This document shows positions 27,813 through 35,645 of a DNA stretch of 64,000 bases, piece after piece. This DNA is from an uncultured Bacteroides sp. (GTDB taxonomy: Bacteria; Bacteroidota; Bacteroidia; Bacteroidales; Bacteroidaceae). Made by a program: the position numbers and the translations under genes. The DNA lies in assembly GCA_958477465.1 (NCBI GenBank), contig CAUEFX010000005.1:1-64000 (forward strand). The letters run 5' to 3'. Positions within the stretch are counted from its first letter, which is position 1; each line of letters starts with the position of its first letter. The notes beneath the pieces are model-generated. The model was given only the letters and a program-made list of their open reading frames with translations. It did not search any database and had not been told where the DNA came from.

Positions 27813-28892
27813 ATGAAAAAGATTCTATACATCCTGACAGCATTCATTCTCATTATTCCTTTCCACTCCCCGAAAGCTCAAGAAAACGGAGGGAACAAGT
27901 ATAAAACCAGTAAAATCCGCGATCTGGCACTCATCTATCAGGGGGGGGTACAGAGAATCGACTGGACCCCCGAACAGTTTATCCCGTATGTCACCCATCA
28001 ATTTGCCGACGGTACCAAAGAGTGGCTGTTCGACGGTTTTCTATTCCTTGAATTTGCCGATGGTAAAGGTTTCAACTATGCCTATGGATACGCTAAAAAA
28101 CAGGCCCGGAAAACAGAATGGGAATGGCTGCTTGACAGAATTTTTGAAAGGGGAAAAGCACTGGATGCCCTCGACCAATGCATCGAAAAAGAGAAAAAAG
28201 AGATCGGAAAACCCCGATTCAAGCACAAGATTGTCTTAGGAGTCGCCATTCCGCTACCCAAACAGGAAGATTGGGGATCGATAGACGGTACTCCGCTTGA
28301 TTTCAACCGGCAGGCCGATCAGATAAAAGCCGCCCAATGGTACATAGACCAATTGATGAGCCGCTTCAAAAAAGCCAAATACAAGAATCTTGAACTATCC
28401 GGTTTCTATTGGGTAGATGAAGACATCGCCACTTGCAAAGATCTCCCGAAATATGTAAGCCGGTACATTCATGCCAAGAAAAAAGAATTCGTATGGATTC
28501 CCTATTGGAAAGCAAAAGGATACGATCAGTGGAGGGAATTAGGATTCGACATCGCATATCAGCAACCCAATCACTTCTTTGCAAAAGATATTCCCGATTC
28601 GCGTTTGGACGAAGCCTGTGAGGTTGCCCTGCATCATGGCATGGCCATGGAATTCGAATGTGACAGCAAAGCCCTTCATGACTGTGAGGACTCTTCTTAC
28701 GACAGAATGCTCGCATATATCCAAGCATTCGAAAACCACAAAGTATTCGAGACTTCGGCTATTGCCTACTACACCGGCAGCAAGGGAGTATTGGATTTAT
28801 ACCAATCCTCCTCTCCCGAGGACAAACAGATCATGGACCGGCTGGCACGTCACATCGTTGCCCGCAGAAGCATAAAGGCGCTGACCAGATAA
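27813..28892 (+). CDS. Secreted DUF4855 protein (tandem paralogue)
   Basis: This 359-residue protein has a signal peptide (about 1-22) and a DUF4855 domain closely similar to the upstream gene over its whole length. Parallel motifs are DLALIYQGGVQRIDWT, LFDGFLFLEF, LSGFYWVDED, FVWIPYWKAKGY, QQPNHFF and GMAMEFECDS. It lacks the C-terminal sorting-like segment and ends after HIVARRSIKAL. The pair most likely arose by duplication, followed by gain or loss of the tail. The two copies may work at different places. Confidence 0.8.
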   Translation: MKKILYILTAFILIIPFHSPKAQENGGNKYKTSKIRDLALIYQGGVQRIDWTPEQFIPYVTHQFADGTKEWLFDGFLFLEFADGKGFNYAYGYAKKQARKTEWEWLLDRIFERGKALDALDQCIEKEKKEIGKPRFKHKIVLGVAIPLPKQEDWGSIDGTPLDFNRQADQIKAAQWYIDQLMSRFKKAKYKNLELSGFYWVDEDIATCKDLPKYVSRYIHAKKKEFVWIPYWKAKGYDQWRELGFDIAYQQPNHFFAKDIPDSRLDEACEVALHHGMAMEFECDSKALHDCEDSSYDRMLAYIQAFENHKVFETSAIAYYTGSKGVLDLYQSSSPEDKQIMDRLARHIVARRSIKALTR

Positions 28893-28919
28893 AAATTATC
28901 GACCTAATATATAAAAGTA

Positions 28920-30059
28920 ATGAACAGGCTCATACTCATTTTCTTTTTGCTTTCCCCCCTGTCGATACAGGCTCATAACGGACTCTGTACGATCAAAAAA
29001 GCAGGAGAAGATGTGTATGTGTCCTCTCGAATCGATGATCATCACGAAATAAGCTATTGGTTCAAAAAGTGCATGGCAAATGATCTATTCACTTTTTACC
29101 GTGTTTCTGTCGCCTCCGACTCTACCGGTACTACGGTCGTAAATGAGGCGTACAGTGACAATATCGGCCCGTTTGAAGTCCGGGGTGGCGGTTGGTGCGG
29201 CGGCAACCATCTGTTTACGGATGGAAAGACCCCAACCGCCGAGACCTTTTCGATAAAACTCTATGCCGACGGGAAAAGTATTTCTTCTGATACCCTTTTG
29301 AACACACAAACGGTAAGATTGGAAGTAAAAAACCGGATATTCAATCCCCTAAGTGCCAAACAAACAGGGGATGAGACCTCCTTTACCGATACGTTATGTA
29401 TCGAAAGCATAAATTATACAATAAGGGGCAACAGCATCCAAGTCGATTTATCTCACGACTACATCAATCGGATTCCCGTCATGGTAACCAAATACTACGG
29501 AATGCAATCCATGTTCAAAGGTGAGAACCAGCTTCTCACCCCTTCGGGAGAGTATACCTTCTGGACCGACATACGCCGGACAGACCGGTTTAAAAAACAA
29601 GACTTCCCCCTGTTCAACCGGTTCATCGAGAAAAGCGATTCGTATTTTCAATCTTCTTTCCTCCTTTGCCGTGGTCTGGGTACTCACGATGAACTACCCG
29701 AGGATGATGTGATTTTCATAGGCAACTCATGGACCAAATGTTATCACAAGCTCATCGGAAATGCCGTCCGAACCACCGGTCATCGTGATTCATGGAGTGG
29801 GGTATACACCTGGATCGCCACTCCGTTGCTCAATACCGGCTCTGCATTCGCTTACGACGGATTCATCGACGGGAAAAGAGTCCTCTTTTTCAGCAATCCC
29901 GCCAAAGGGGATTTCCAGCTCTCTCTCCCCAAAGATGCAGCATGTGGGAAACCAAGTATCATAGAAAACACGTCCCGTGCGAAAATCAAAAAGAGGAAAG
30001 ACTCGCTCCGTCTTTCCTGCCGTCTTCCCGGAAGTGTAATTATCTCATTCGAAAAATAA
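28920..30059 (+). CDS. Secreted protein of unknown function (PUL member)
   Basis: This 379-residue protein has a signal peptide (about 1-18, ending in QAH). The body is mainly beta-type, with YWFKKCMANDLFTFYRV, FEVRGGGWCGGNHLF, IPVMVTKYYGMQSMF and SWSGVYTWIATPLL. No family or catalytic motif is recognised. Conserved-looking aromatic and His residues (RTTGHRDSWSG) could mark a binding site. It sits between the DUF4855 pair and the GDPD gene on the same strand with short gaps, so it is a member of the same operon. Confidence 0.65.
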   Translation: MNRLILIFFLLSPLSIQAHNGLCTIKKAGEDVYVSSRIDDHHEISYWFKKCMANDLFTFYRVSVASDSTGTTVVNEAYSDNIGPFEVRGGGWCGGNHLFTDGKTPTAETFSIKLYADGKSISSDTLLNTQTVRLEVKNRIFNPLSAKQTGDETSFTDTLCIESINYTIRGNSIQVDLSHDYINRIPVMVTKYYGMQSMFKGENQLLTPSGEYTFWTDIRRTDRFKKQDFPLFNRFIEKSDSYFQSSFLLCRGLGTHDELPEDDVIFIGNSWTKCYHKLIGNAVRTTGHRDSWSGVYTWIATPLLNTGSAFAYDGFIDGKRVLFFSNPAKGDFQLSLPKDAACGKPSIIENTSRAKIKKRKDSLRLSCRLPGSVIISFEK

Positions 30060-30078
30060 CTTTAAAATTCTGTATATC

Positions 30079-30876
30079 ATGAAAAGAAAAACGATATTCA
30101 TCTGTCTGATGGGGATTTTCGTAACTCTCGCCGTAAATGCCCAACCCAAAGTAGTGGCCCATCGGGGATATTGGGACATCGAAGGGTCGGCCCAAAACTC
30201 CATCCGGGCTTTGATAAAGGCTGATTCTATCCGATGTGACGCATGTGAATTCGATGTATGGCTGACAGCCGATAAGAAATTGGTGGTAAACCATGACGAC
30301 CACATAAACAGCTACGTAATAGAAACCACCTCATCCGATACCATTCTGAATCAGAGATTGAAAAACGGAGAGTACCTGCCGTCACTGGATCAGTATCTTG
30401 ATGTTGCCAAACGCCTTACAATAGACTTAGTATTGGAAATAAAACCTCATAAAAACAAGGAGCATGAAAAAGAAGCTGTAAAAATGATACTCGACCTTGT
30501 GAAAGCCAAAGAGCTGGAAACCAGAACCTCCTACATTACTTTTTCCAGAAATGCTTTCGATGAACTTGTGAAACAGACTCAATGCCCGATTCTTTATCTG
30601 AACGGTGTAGCCCCCGATGTATTGAAACAAATCGGAGGAACAGGAGCCGACTATCACATCAATGTGTTCAAAAAGAACCCCGAATGGATAAAGCAACTCC
30701 ATGATTCAGGGCTCGAAGTCAACATTTGGACAGTAAATACCCCCGAAGAGATACAATGGTGCATCGATCACGATGCCGATTACATCACGACCAACAATCC
30801 GGAACTGGTACAAAAAATGATAAAAGCAAATTCCCCGCAAAAGAATGTAGGAGCATCTGTCCCTCCTCACTCATAA
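30079..30876 (+). CDS. Secreted glycerophosphodiester phosphodiesterase
   Basis: This 265-residue protein has a signal peptide (about 1-21, ending in NAQ) and a GDPD domain. The catalytic VVAHRGYW (His-Arg) lies near the start of the mature protein. The metal ligands are in CEFDVWLTADKKLVVNHDD, then come LVLEIKPH and the C-terminal VNIWTVNTPEEI with DYITTNNPEL. Family enzymes release glycerol-3-phosphate from glycerophosphodiesters. Export to the periplasm or surface, and its place as the last gene of a PUL, point to a glycerophosphate-decorated substrate. A terminator-like hairpin follows at 30934-30960. Confidence 0.92.
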   Translation: MKRKTIFICLMGIFVTLAVNAQPKVVAHRGYWDIEGSAQNSIRALIKADSIRCDACEFDVWLTADKKLVVNHDDHINSYVIETTSSDTILNQRLKNGEYLPSLDQYLDVAKRLTIDLVLEIKPHKNKEHEKEAVKMILDLVKAKELETRTSYITFSRNAFDELVKQTQCPILYLNGVAPDVLKQIGGTGADYHINVFKKNPEWIKQLHDSGLEVNIWTVNTPEEIQWCIDHDADYITTNNPELVQKMIKANSPQKNVGASVPPHS

Positions 30877-30933
30877 TTATACTTGAACAACCGAAGTATA
30901 TAAATGTGCATCCGATGAATGGACACGACCGGA

Positions 30934-30960
30934 CTTCTCCGAAAAAACGGAGTGCTTTTT
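30934..30960 (+). terminator. Probable terminator of the PUL operon
   Basis: CTCCG (30937-30941) and CGGAG (30948-30952) enclose an A-rich loop and are followed by TGCTTTTT. The stem is short but correctly placed about 60 bases after the GDPD stop. Confidence 0.4.
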
Positions 30961-31251
30961 ACAAAATGTCAATATGATATTTTAGTTTATGCAGAATCTC
31001 TTTATTAAAGCAGGAGATAGAGTTGATACTAAAAATCTTCTGCATTTTCATATTGAATATTGCAAAAAGGTATTGATATAAGAAATTTGTTGATATAAAG
31101 ATTTATATTTCATCAATTTGCTTGTAATTTATTTCAAAAGCATCTATATACCATACTTTATTCTATTTCAAAACAGTTTGAAATTCATCAGCAGTTAGCG
31201 TAAAAAACAAATTCTACAAGAGAAAAATATTTTTCCCGTAGAGACTCTTAT

Positions 31252-31292
31252 AGTTTCTCGTAGAGGAACGAGTCGTTCCTCTACGAGAAACT
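31252..31292. repeat. 41-bp perfect palindrome
   Basis: Two perfectly complementary 20-base arms (31252-31271 and 31273-31292) are separated by a single G. The core CTCGTAGAG is shared with the palindrome at 54797-54825 on the other side of the tail island, and a half copy (CCCGTAGAGACTC) lies 17 bases to its left. It could be a strong bidirectional terminator, a REP-like dispersed element, or a recombination-associated site. Confidence 0.75.
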
Positions 31293-31501
31293 GAACTTTT
31301 CCACCGGGGAAAAGTACATTAACATGCCGGGTAAAAGCGCATATCTATTCTCTTTTTCATAGAAATATGCAGGAAAAAGTGCATATTATACAGTCTTTTA
31401 TGCACTTTTTTCTCTATTTGCCACTTTTTAATCAAAGTTCATGTTATCAGAAATTGCAATATAAAAGAATTTTGTCAGCAAATCCACTCTTTTCGAAGCA
31501 T

Positions 31502-31933
31502 TTATCTAAAACACTTTCTAAATTTATATATCGATTTACTCGCAATAACCAATACAAGTACAAATACAGCACCCAATAACCAACCTCCTAATTCTTGCTT
31601 GACTGACTCCCAACGAGAAAGTTGCTTCTCTATTGGATAAGGAACATGAATAGTATCCACTATATTTACATAAGCTGTGTCATACATTATATTGTTTTTA
31701 TACACAGTATGCCAACGGTCACGGAAAATGGTATCTCCTTTCATAAACATAAAAATACTATCATGCACATAGATAGAATCTCGCCGTAATCTATCCCTAT
31801 ATTGATATTCCGTTTTTATACTCTCTACCGGGATGTATTGTATGCCTTTACAAGAAAAACACATCAAGCAACAGATTATCACCGCCAATAAGCTAAATAT
31901 AGCCGTCAGACACACTTTTGCCAAATCTCTCAT
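31502..31933 (-). CDS. Candidate unimolecular spanin (phage lysis)
   Basis: This 143-residue protein has an N-terminal hydrophobic segment ending in a lipobox-like CFSC (Cys28). A polar, probably periplasmic middle follows (about 30-112, with SIYVHDSIF and DTIHVPYPIEKQL), then a C-terminal transmembrane helix (about 117-134) and a basic tail. An outer-membrane lipid anchor at one end and an inner-membrane helix at the other is the architecture of u-spanins, which fuse the two membranes in lysis. It overlaps the amidase stop by 4 bases. If the first segment is not processed, it is a two-helix membrane protein instead. Confidence 0.55.
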   Translation of the reverse strand: MRDLAKVCLTAIFSLLAVIICCLMCFSCKGIQYIPVESIKTEYQYRDRLRRDSIYVHDSIFMFMKGDTIFRDRWHTVYKNNIMYDTAYVNIVDTIHVPYPIEKQLSRWESVKQELGGWLLGAVFVLVLVIASKSIYKFRKCFR

Positions 31934-32424
31934 ACCCGAATGACTGTATTACGCAGAAAATTATTAAACTCATCCCTCACATCGAAACACGGGCACGCCT
32001 TGATATACTCTGCCGGTTCAACCTCTCCACTGTCATCAAGATCGGGTGACGTATCCCGATGTCCGAGTACTTCAATAATATCATACCCTTTGCATAACTT
32101 TGCTATCAAATTACGCAATGCCACTTTCTGTTCATCTGTTCTTGTATCGGCAGGCCGCCCATTTATATCAAGCCCACCGATATAACAAATCCCTATCGAA
32201 TGCTTATTATAACTAACTCCGGAAAATCCCTTTGTATTACAATGAGCGCCATCTATAGACAATGGACGTCCATTCTCCACCATTCCATCAAGATCAATCA
32301 CAAAATTATAGCCAATCTGACAAAATCCCCTTTGCTTATGCATCCGGTCGATATCTTTGGCATGTATATCCAGCCCGGCACGTGTAGCAGAGCAATGGAT
32401 AATTATCGAATCAATTTTATCCAT
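31930..32424 (-). CDS. N-acetylmuramoyl-L-alanine amidase (phage endolysin)
   Basis: This 164-residue protein is an Amidase_2/PGRP-type domain over nearly its full length. The zinc-ligand regions are IIIHCSAT near the start and GHRDTSPDL with KACPCFDV near the end. CQIGYNFVIDLDG and HSIGICYIGGLD are also typical. It cuts the bond between muramic acid and the peptide stem. No signal peptide is seen, so it would need the holin-like protein encoded upstream to reach the wall. It is the best-supported member of the lysis module. Confidence 0.9.
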   Translation of the reverse strand: MDKIDSIIIHCSATRAGLDIHAKDIDRMHKQRGFCQIGYNFVIDLDGMVENGRPLSIDGAHCNTKGFSGVSYNKHSIGICYIGGLDINGRPADTRTDEQKVALRNLIAKLCKGYDIIEVLGHRDTSPDLDDSGEVEPAEYIKACPCFDVRDEFNNFLRNTVIRV

Positions 32425-32442
32425 ATCATTTTCTTCTATTTA

Positions 32443-32793
32443 TCAATACCCTGTCTGCGGTTCGCGATCAAGACACCTCCGTACCTCACAACGCCTCATC
32501 TCAGACTCTTTTAATTTCAACTCTGTCTCATGTCGTTTATGAATTTCATCCAAATGCGCTGCCTGTTCCTGCCGAAGTTCAACATAAATAGTGTCAATTT
32601 TTGCATCACGCTGGGCAATACGAGCTTCCAACCATGCTATTTGTTTACGTTCGTTCTCATTTTCCAAATCATCTACTGCTGCATCCTCTTTACGGGCATT
32701 TGTCTTACGATGAACAAAAAAATTCACTCCCCATTTAACGGCTTCCAATCCCCCTAATGCACCGATTATCGTAAGCCATTCATTTAATCCCAT
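32443..32793 (-). CDS. Holin-like protein (single helix plus coiled coil)
   Basis: This 116-residue protein has one N-terminal hydrophobic segment (about 5-25, LTIIGALGGLEAVKWGVNFFV). A highly charged helical region follows (about 45-105) with heptad-like spacing, a probable coiled coil. It lies 18 bases upstream of the amidase, the usual position of a holin. The sequence is not a recognised holin family, so the assignment rests on position and topology. A structural or regulatory membrane protein is possible. Confidence 0.5.
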   Translation of the reverse strand: MGLNEWLTIIGALGGLEAVKWGVNFFVHRKTNARKEDAAVDDLENENERKQIAWLEARIAQRDAKIDTIYVELRQEQAAHLDEIHKRHETELKLKESEMRRCEVRRCLDREPQTGY

Positions 32794-32913
32794 ATTATCT
32801 ATTATTAAAACATACTACCTTTATATCATTTTTCATGGTATTATCCATTTTTTATAGAAATATTTTAAAATTTTACCGCCTTGCTTGGGAAAGTGGGGCG
32901 AGTTTTATTTCTA

Positions 32914-35625
32914 TTACACCATATTTCTCCCAAAAAACATAATATCAAACCTGGATGGTAGCTCTATTCCTGCACTATCGTTTCTAAATTCAATAGAAAG
33001 AGACGTCTCACCCTTTGAAAAAAGATTTACAGTCATAGGCCACCATCCTCCCTGATAAGTGGGTGTATAAGGCATAATCTGTACAAAATATTGCCTATGA
33101 CCTATGTTATGCGTAATATTTACCCGCAAGCTCGGGTTAGATACAACCGATACCGTTAGTTGCGTTAGTCCGTTTCCAAAACGATGTTCAATGGTGGGCT
33201 TTCCATTTGAGTTTATGGCAACGCTCGTACCCAACAAAAATCCAGGCATATTCCAATGATCTCCTTCCGATATTTTCCAATCTACCCCTCCATATGCCAA
33301 TATAGCCTGGTTATCATATCCACCGAAAACAGCATGCTTGTTAGTACATCCCTTGGCTACCACCGAAATAGCTATATTTCTACTCTTACCTTCAGATCGA
33401 AATGAAGAAGAGTAACCAAACCCAGCACTGCCAGGAACATTGTTACCCAAGATAGCTTCACGAACTGTTCCACGTTCATCTGTTCTTGATATTTGAATAA
33501 GGGCATTTTTGCCGGCTTTGTTCTTTAAATTAAAACCATCTATCTCAAAACCGCCAAATCCTCCTTCTTCAGCTTCTACCCTTCCTTTTATATCAGCATT
33601 TTCAGTAACCATTTCTCCTTTCTCATTCACCCTGAAAGGAGCATTCTGTGGATTATCCGACCCGGCATAAAACCTTATCCCTGTATCACCCGATCCTGAC
33701 CCGGAAATTCCGGCTGTAACCTTATCATTTGCATCGAGAATACGTATCTCGTTGCCGGACACAAAGTCCAGTTTCGCATTATCCGCAATTATCAACGGAG
33801 TAAAAATTGATGGAATATTCTGAGTAAGTTCTTTCCAATAGGTAGTATTTCCCGGAGCATTACTCAAATCACTATTGTGAGTTTTCAAACATTTATATGG
33901 ACGCCACCCGGTTGCTGCAATACGATCTTTCACGAGGACTATACTTAAATATCTTATGCCTTCTTCTTGTTCTTCATCATTACGATATTCAACACCTTGA
34001 CACCATTCGCTTCGCGTAATCGTTAATCCGGGTAATCCCCGAGCACCATTCGAACCAGCTTGTCCATTCCTAGCAAAATTCGCCCACAATACCGGTGTAG
34101 AAAATGCACTCCATGAATTATTTTTTTTGGTTCTTATAGAAACCCATTCGTGTGGATACATTTCACTAACCCCTTGAGGTTTATCAGCCCATCTGTTTGG
34201 AATATATTTATCAGACTGCTTTGATTCCGGTGTTGGTGGAGTTCCCTCCGTAGCATATTGCGATACTCTCATATAAATAAATTCAATACTTGTACCATCC
34301 ATACCGTCCGTCACTCCCGGAAGTTCTTTTTGAGAGATAACAAAGTTCCCTTTCAATAAACGTAATTTAATTCCATCTTGAAAATATTGAGAGGACATTA
34401 CTTCATCAATAGACCAAGGCTTGTAATCTTGGGCATATCCTTCGACATTAGGTATCAAATACTTAAGAGTAAGTTGCTCGAGAGCCATAGCAGCATCCGT
34501 AGTTATATCAACAAATGTACTTCCGATTGTTTTTCTCACGGCAAATTTCATCTCCAACGGATACGGACCATACTTACTCCTATAATGTATAACACTTACA
34601 GGAGTCATGATTTCATATATAACCGCATCATCCCCCGGATCACCCTTATCCCCTTTCAAATTATCCTTTGCATCATCTGCAATGTTATCCCAAGTCAGAG
34701 TGACACCCGCACCGAATTTAAGTTTGTCTTCTTTCGGATCATAGACAATTTTTCTTTTTCCGAGCGAAAAAGAACCATCGGGTTTAAATTCATAGATCAA
34801 ACTTCCGGTATCGTCCACACATTTTATCATACCATTCTCACAGTAGAAACCCTTTGCTCCGTCACCTCCCGGAATATCACCACCAATACGTGTTTTCACA
34901 CATCCGGCAAAAGATCTGGTCGATATACCGAATAAAATATCAATGGCAGGTTGTCCACCCTCATCAGCATGAATATAAACTGCGCTTTGACGATCGGCTA
35001 TTTTCGAATTGCCGAACTGTATAATCTCATCGCCAACGACAGGTGTGATCATGCCGGTAAGTGCTTTATCCACACATTCAGCATTATTATTTTCCTTGTC
35101 ATAGATGATACCACCAATGAACTCACTAACAGGAATTACAACTGTATCGATACCCTCTATCTTCCTGATTTCACTAATTTCTACCCAATAACCTCTTAGT
35201 GTACCATTTTCGAAACTCTGGCAGCGGATGATGTCATGAGCCACAAAACTCATTTCATCTTCCACAGTCAGAAGCCATTCATTCGTCTCTTCATCATAAG
35301 CGGCAGTCGCCACTTTTCCGGATGCCTGTGTGATACTAAGAGCACCTTTTACAGCTCGAATCTTCTGAATAAGAAGTTCGAAGACAGTCATAGATTCACG
35401 TACAGTGATACTGTCAATCTCAAGTTTATACTTTCTAAACTCTCTATCTTCGCTATCCAATTCACTATGATAATTCCAGATTTTCCAGCCATGTCCCGCA
35501 AATCCGGATACAAAATCCTCTATATATTCCGGAATTAACCTTCCCGCCCTGTTTAATATTTGCTTTCCCGTAGCCTTTGCCGACGAGAGAAAACCGGAAA
35601 TACCGGTTGATGATAATATTGCCAT
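32914..35625 (-). CDS. Phage tail fibre-like protein B (paralogue of 41279-43696)
   Basis: This 903-residue protein has an N-terminal region (about 1-265) that is nearly the same as that of fibre A. After this the two diverge. It carries short collagen-like Gly-X-Y runs (GDKGDPGDD at about 330, GQAGSNGARGLPG near 530) and a C-terminal part (about 640-900) of beta-rich segments. In phage fibres a conserved N-terminus attaches to the tail and a variable C-terminus binds the host. It is the last structural gene before the lysis module. Confidence 0.75.
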   Translation of the reverse strand: MAILSSTGISGFLSSAKATGKQILNRAGRLIPEYIEDFVSGFAGHGWKIWNYHSELDSEDREFRKYKLEIDSITVRESMTVFELLIQKIRAVKGALSITQASGKVATAAYDEETNEWLLTVEDEMSFVAHDIIRCQSFENGTLRGYWVEISEIRKIEGIDTVVIPVSEFIGGIIYDKENNNAECVDKALTGMITPVVGDEIIQFGNSKIADRQSAVYIHADEGGQPAIDILFGISTRSFAGCVKTRIGGDIPGGDGAKGFYCENGMIKCVDDTGSLIYEFKPDGSFSLGKRKIVYDPKEDKLKFGAGVTLTWDNIADDAKDNLKGDKGDPGDDAVIYEIMTPVSVIHYRSKYGPYPLEMKFAVRKTIGSTFVDITTDAAMALEQLTLKYLIPNVEGYAQDYKPWSIDEVMSSQYFQDGIKLRLLKGNFVISQKELPGVTDGMDGTSIEFIYMRVSQYATEGTPPTPESKQSDKYIPNRWADKPQGVSEMYPHEWVSIRTKKNNSWSAFSTPVLWANFARNGQAGSNGARGLPGLTITRSEWCQGVEYRNDEEQEEGIRYLSIVLVKDRIAATGWRPYKCLKTHNSDLSNAPGNTTYWKELTQNIPSIFTPLIIADNAKLDFVSGNEIRILDANDKVTAGISGSGSGDTGIRFYAGSDNPQNAPFRVNEKGEMVTENADIKGRVEAEEGGFGGFEIDGFNLKNKAGKNALIQISRTDERGTVREAILGNNVPGSAGFGYSSSFRSEGKSRNIAISVVAKGCTNKHAVFGGYDNQAILAYGGVDWKISEGDHWNMPGFLLGTSVAINSNGKPTIEHRFGNGLTQLTVSVVSNPSLRVNITHNIGHRQYFVQIMPYTPTYQGGWWPMTVNLFSKGETSLSIEFRNDSAGIELPSRFDIMFFGRNMV

Positions 35626-35645
35626 AATTAATATTTTAAATAATT

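Larger units (their letters stand above)
30877..31501. other. Intergenic region between PUL and tail island
   Basis: This 625-base, AT-rich stretch holds no supportable gene. It contains the terminator-like hairpin at 30934-30960 and the 41-base palindrome at 31252-31292. It also has short local repeats of GTGCATAT near 31337-31390. It forms the left junction of the phage-tail island. I could not find a direct repeat shared with the right junction. Confidence 0.6.

Noticed and set aside
31252..31292. CRISPR repeat
   Set aside because: The palindrome occurs once with no regularly spaced copies, and no cas genes are in the window.
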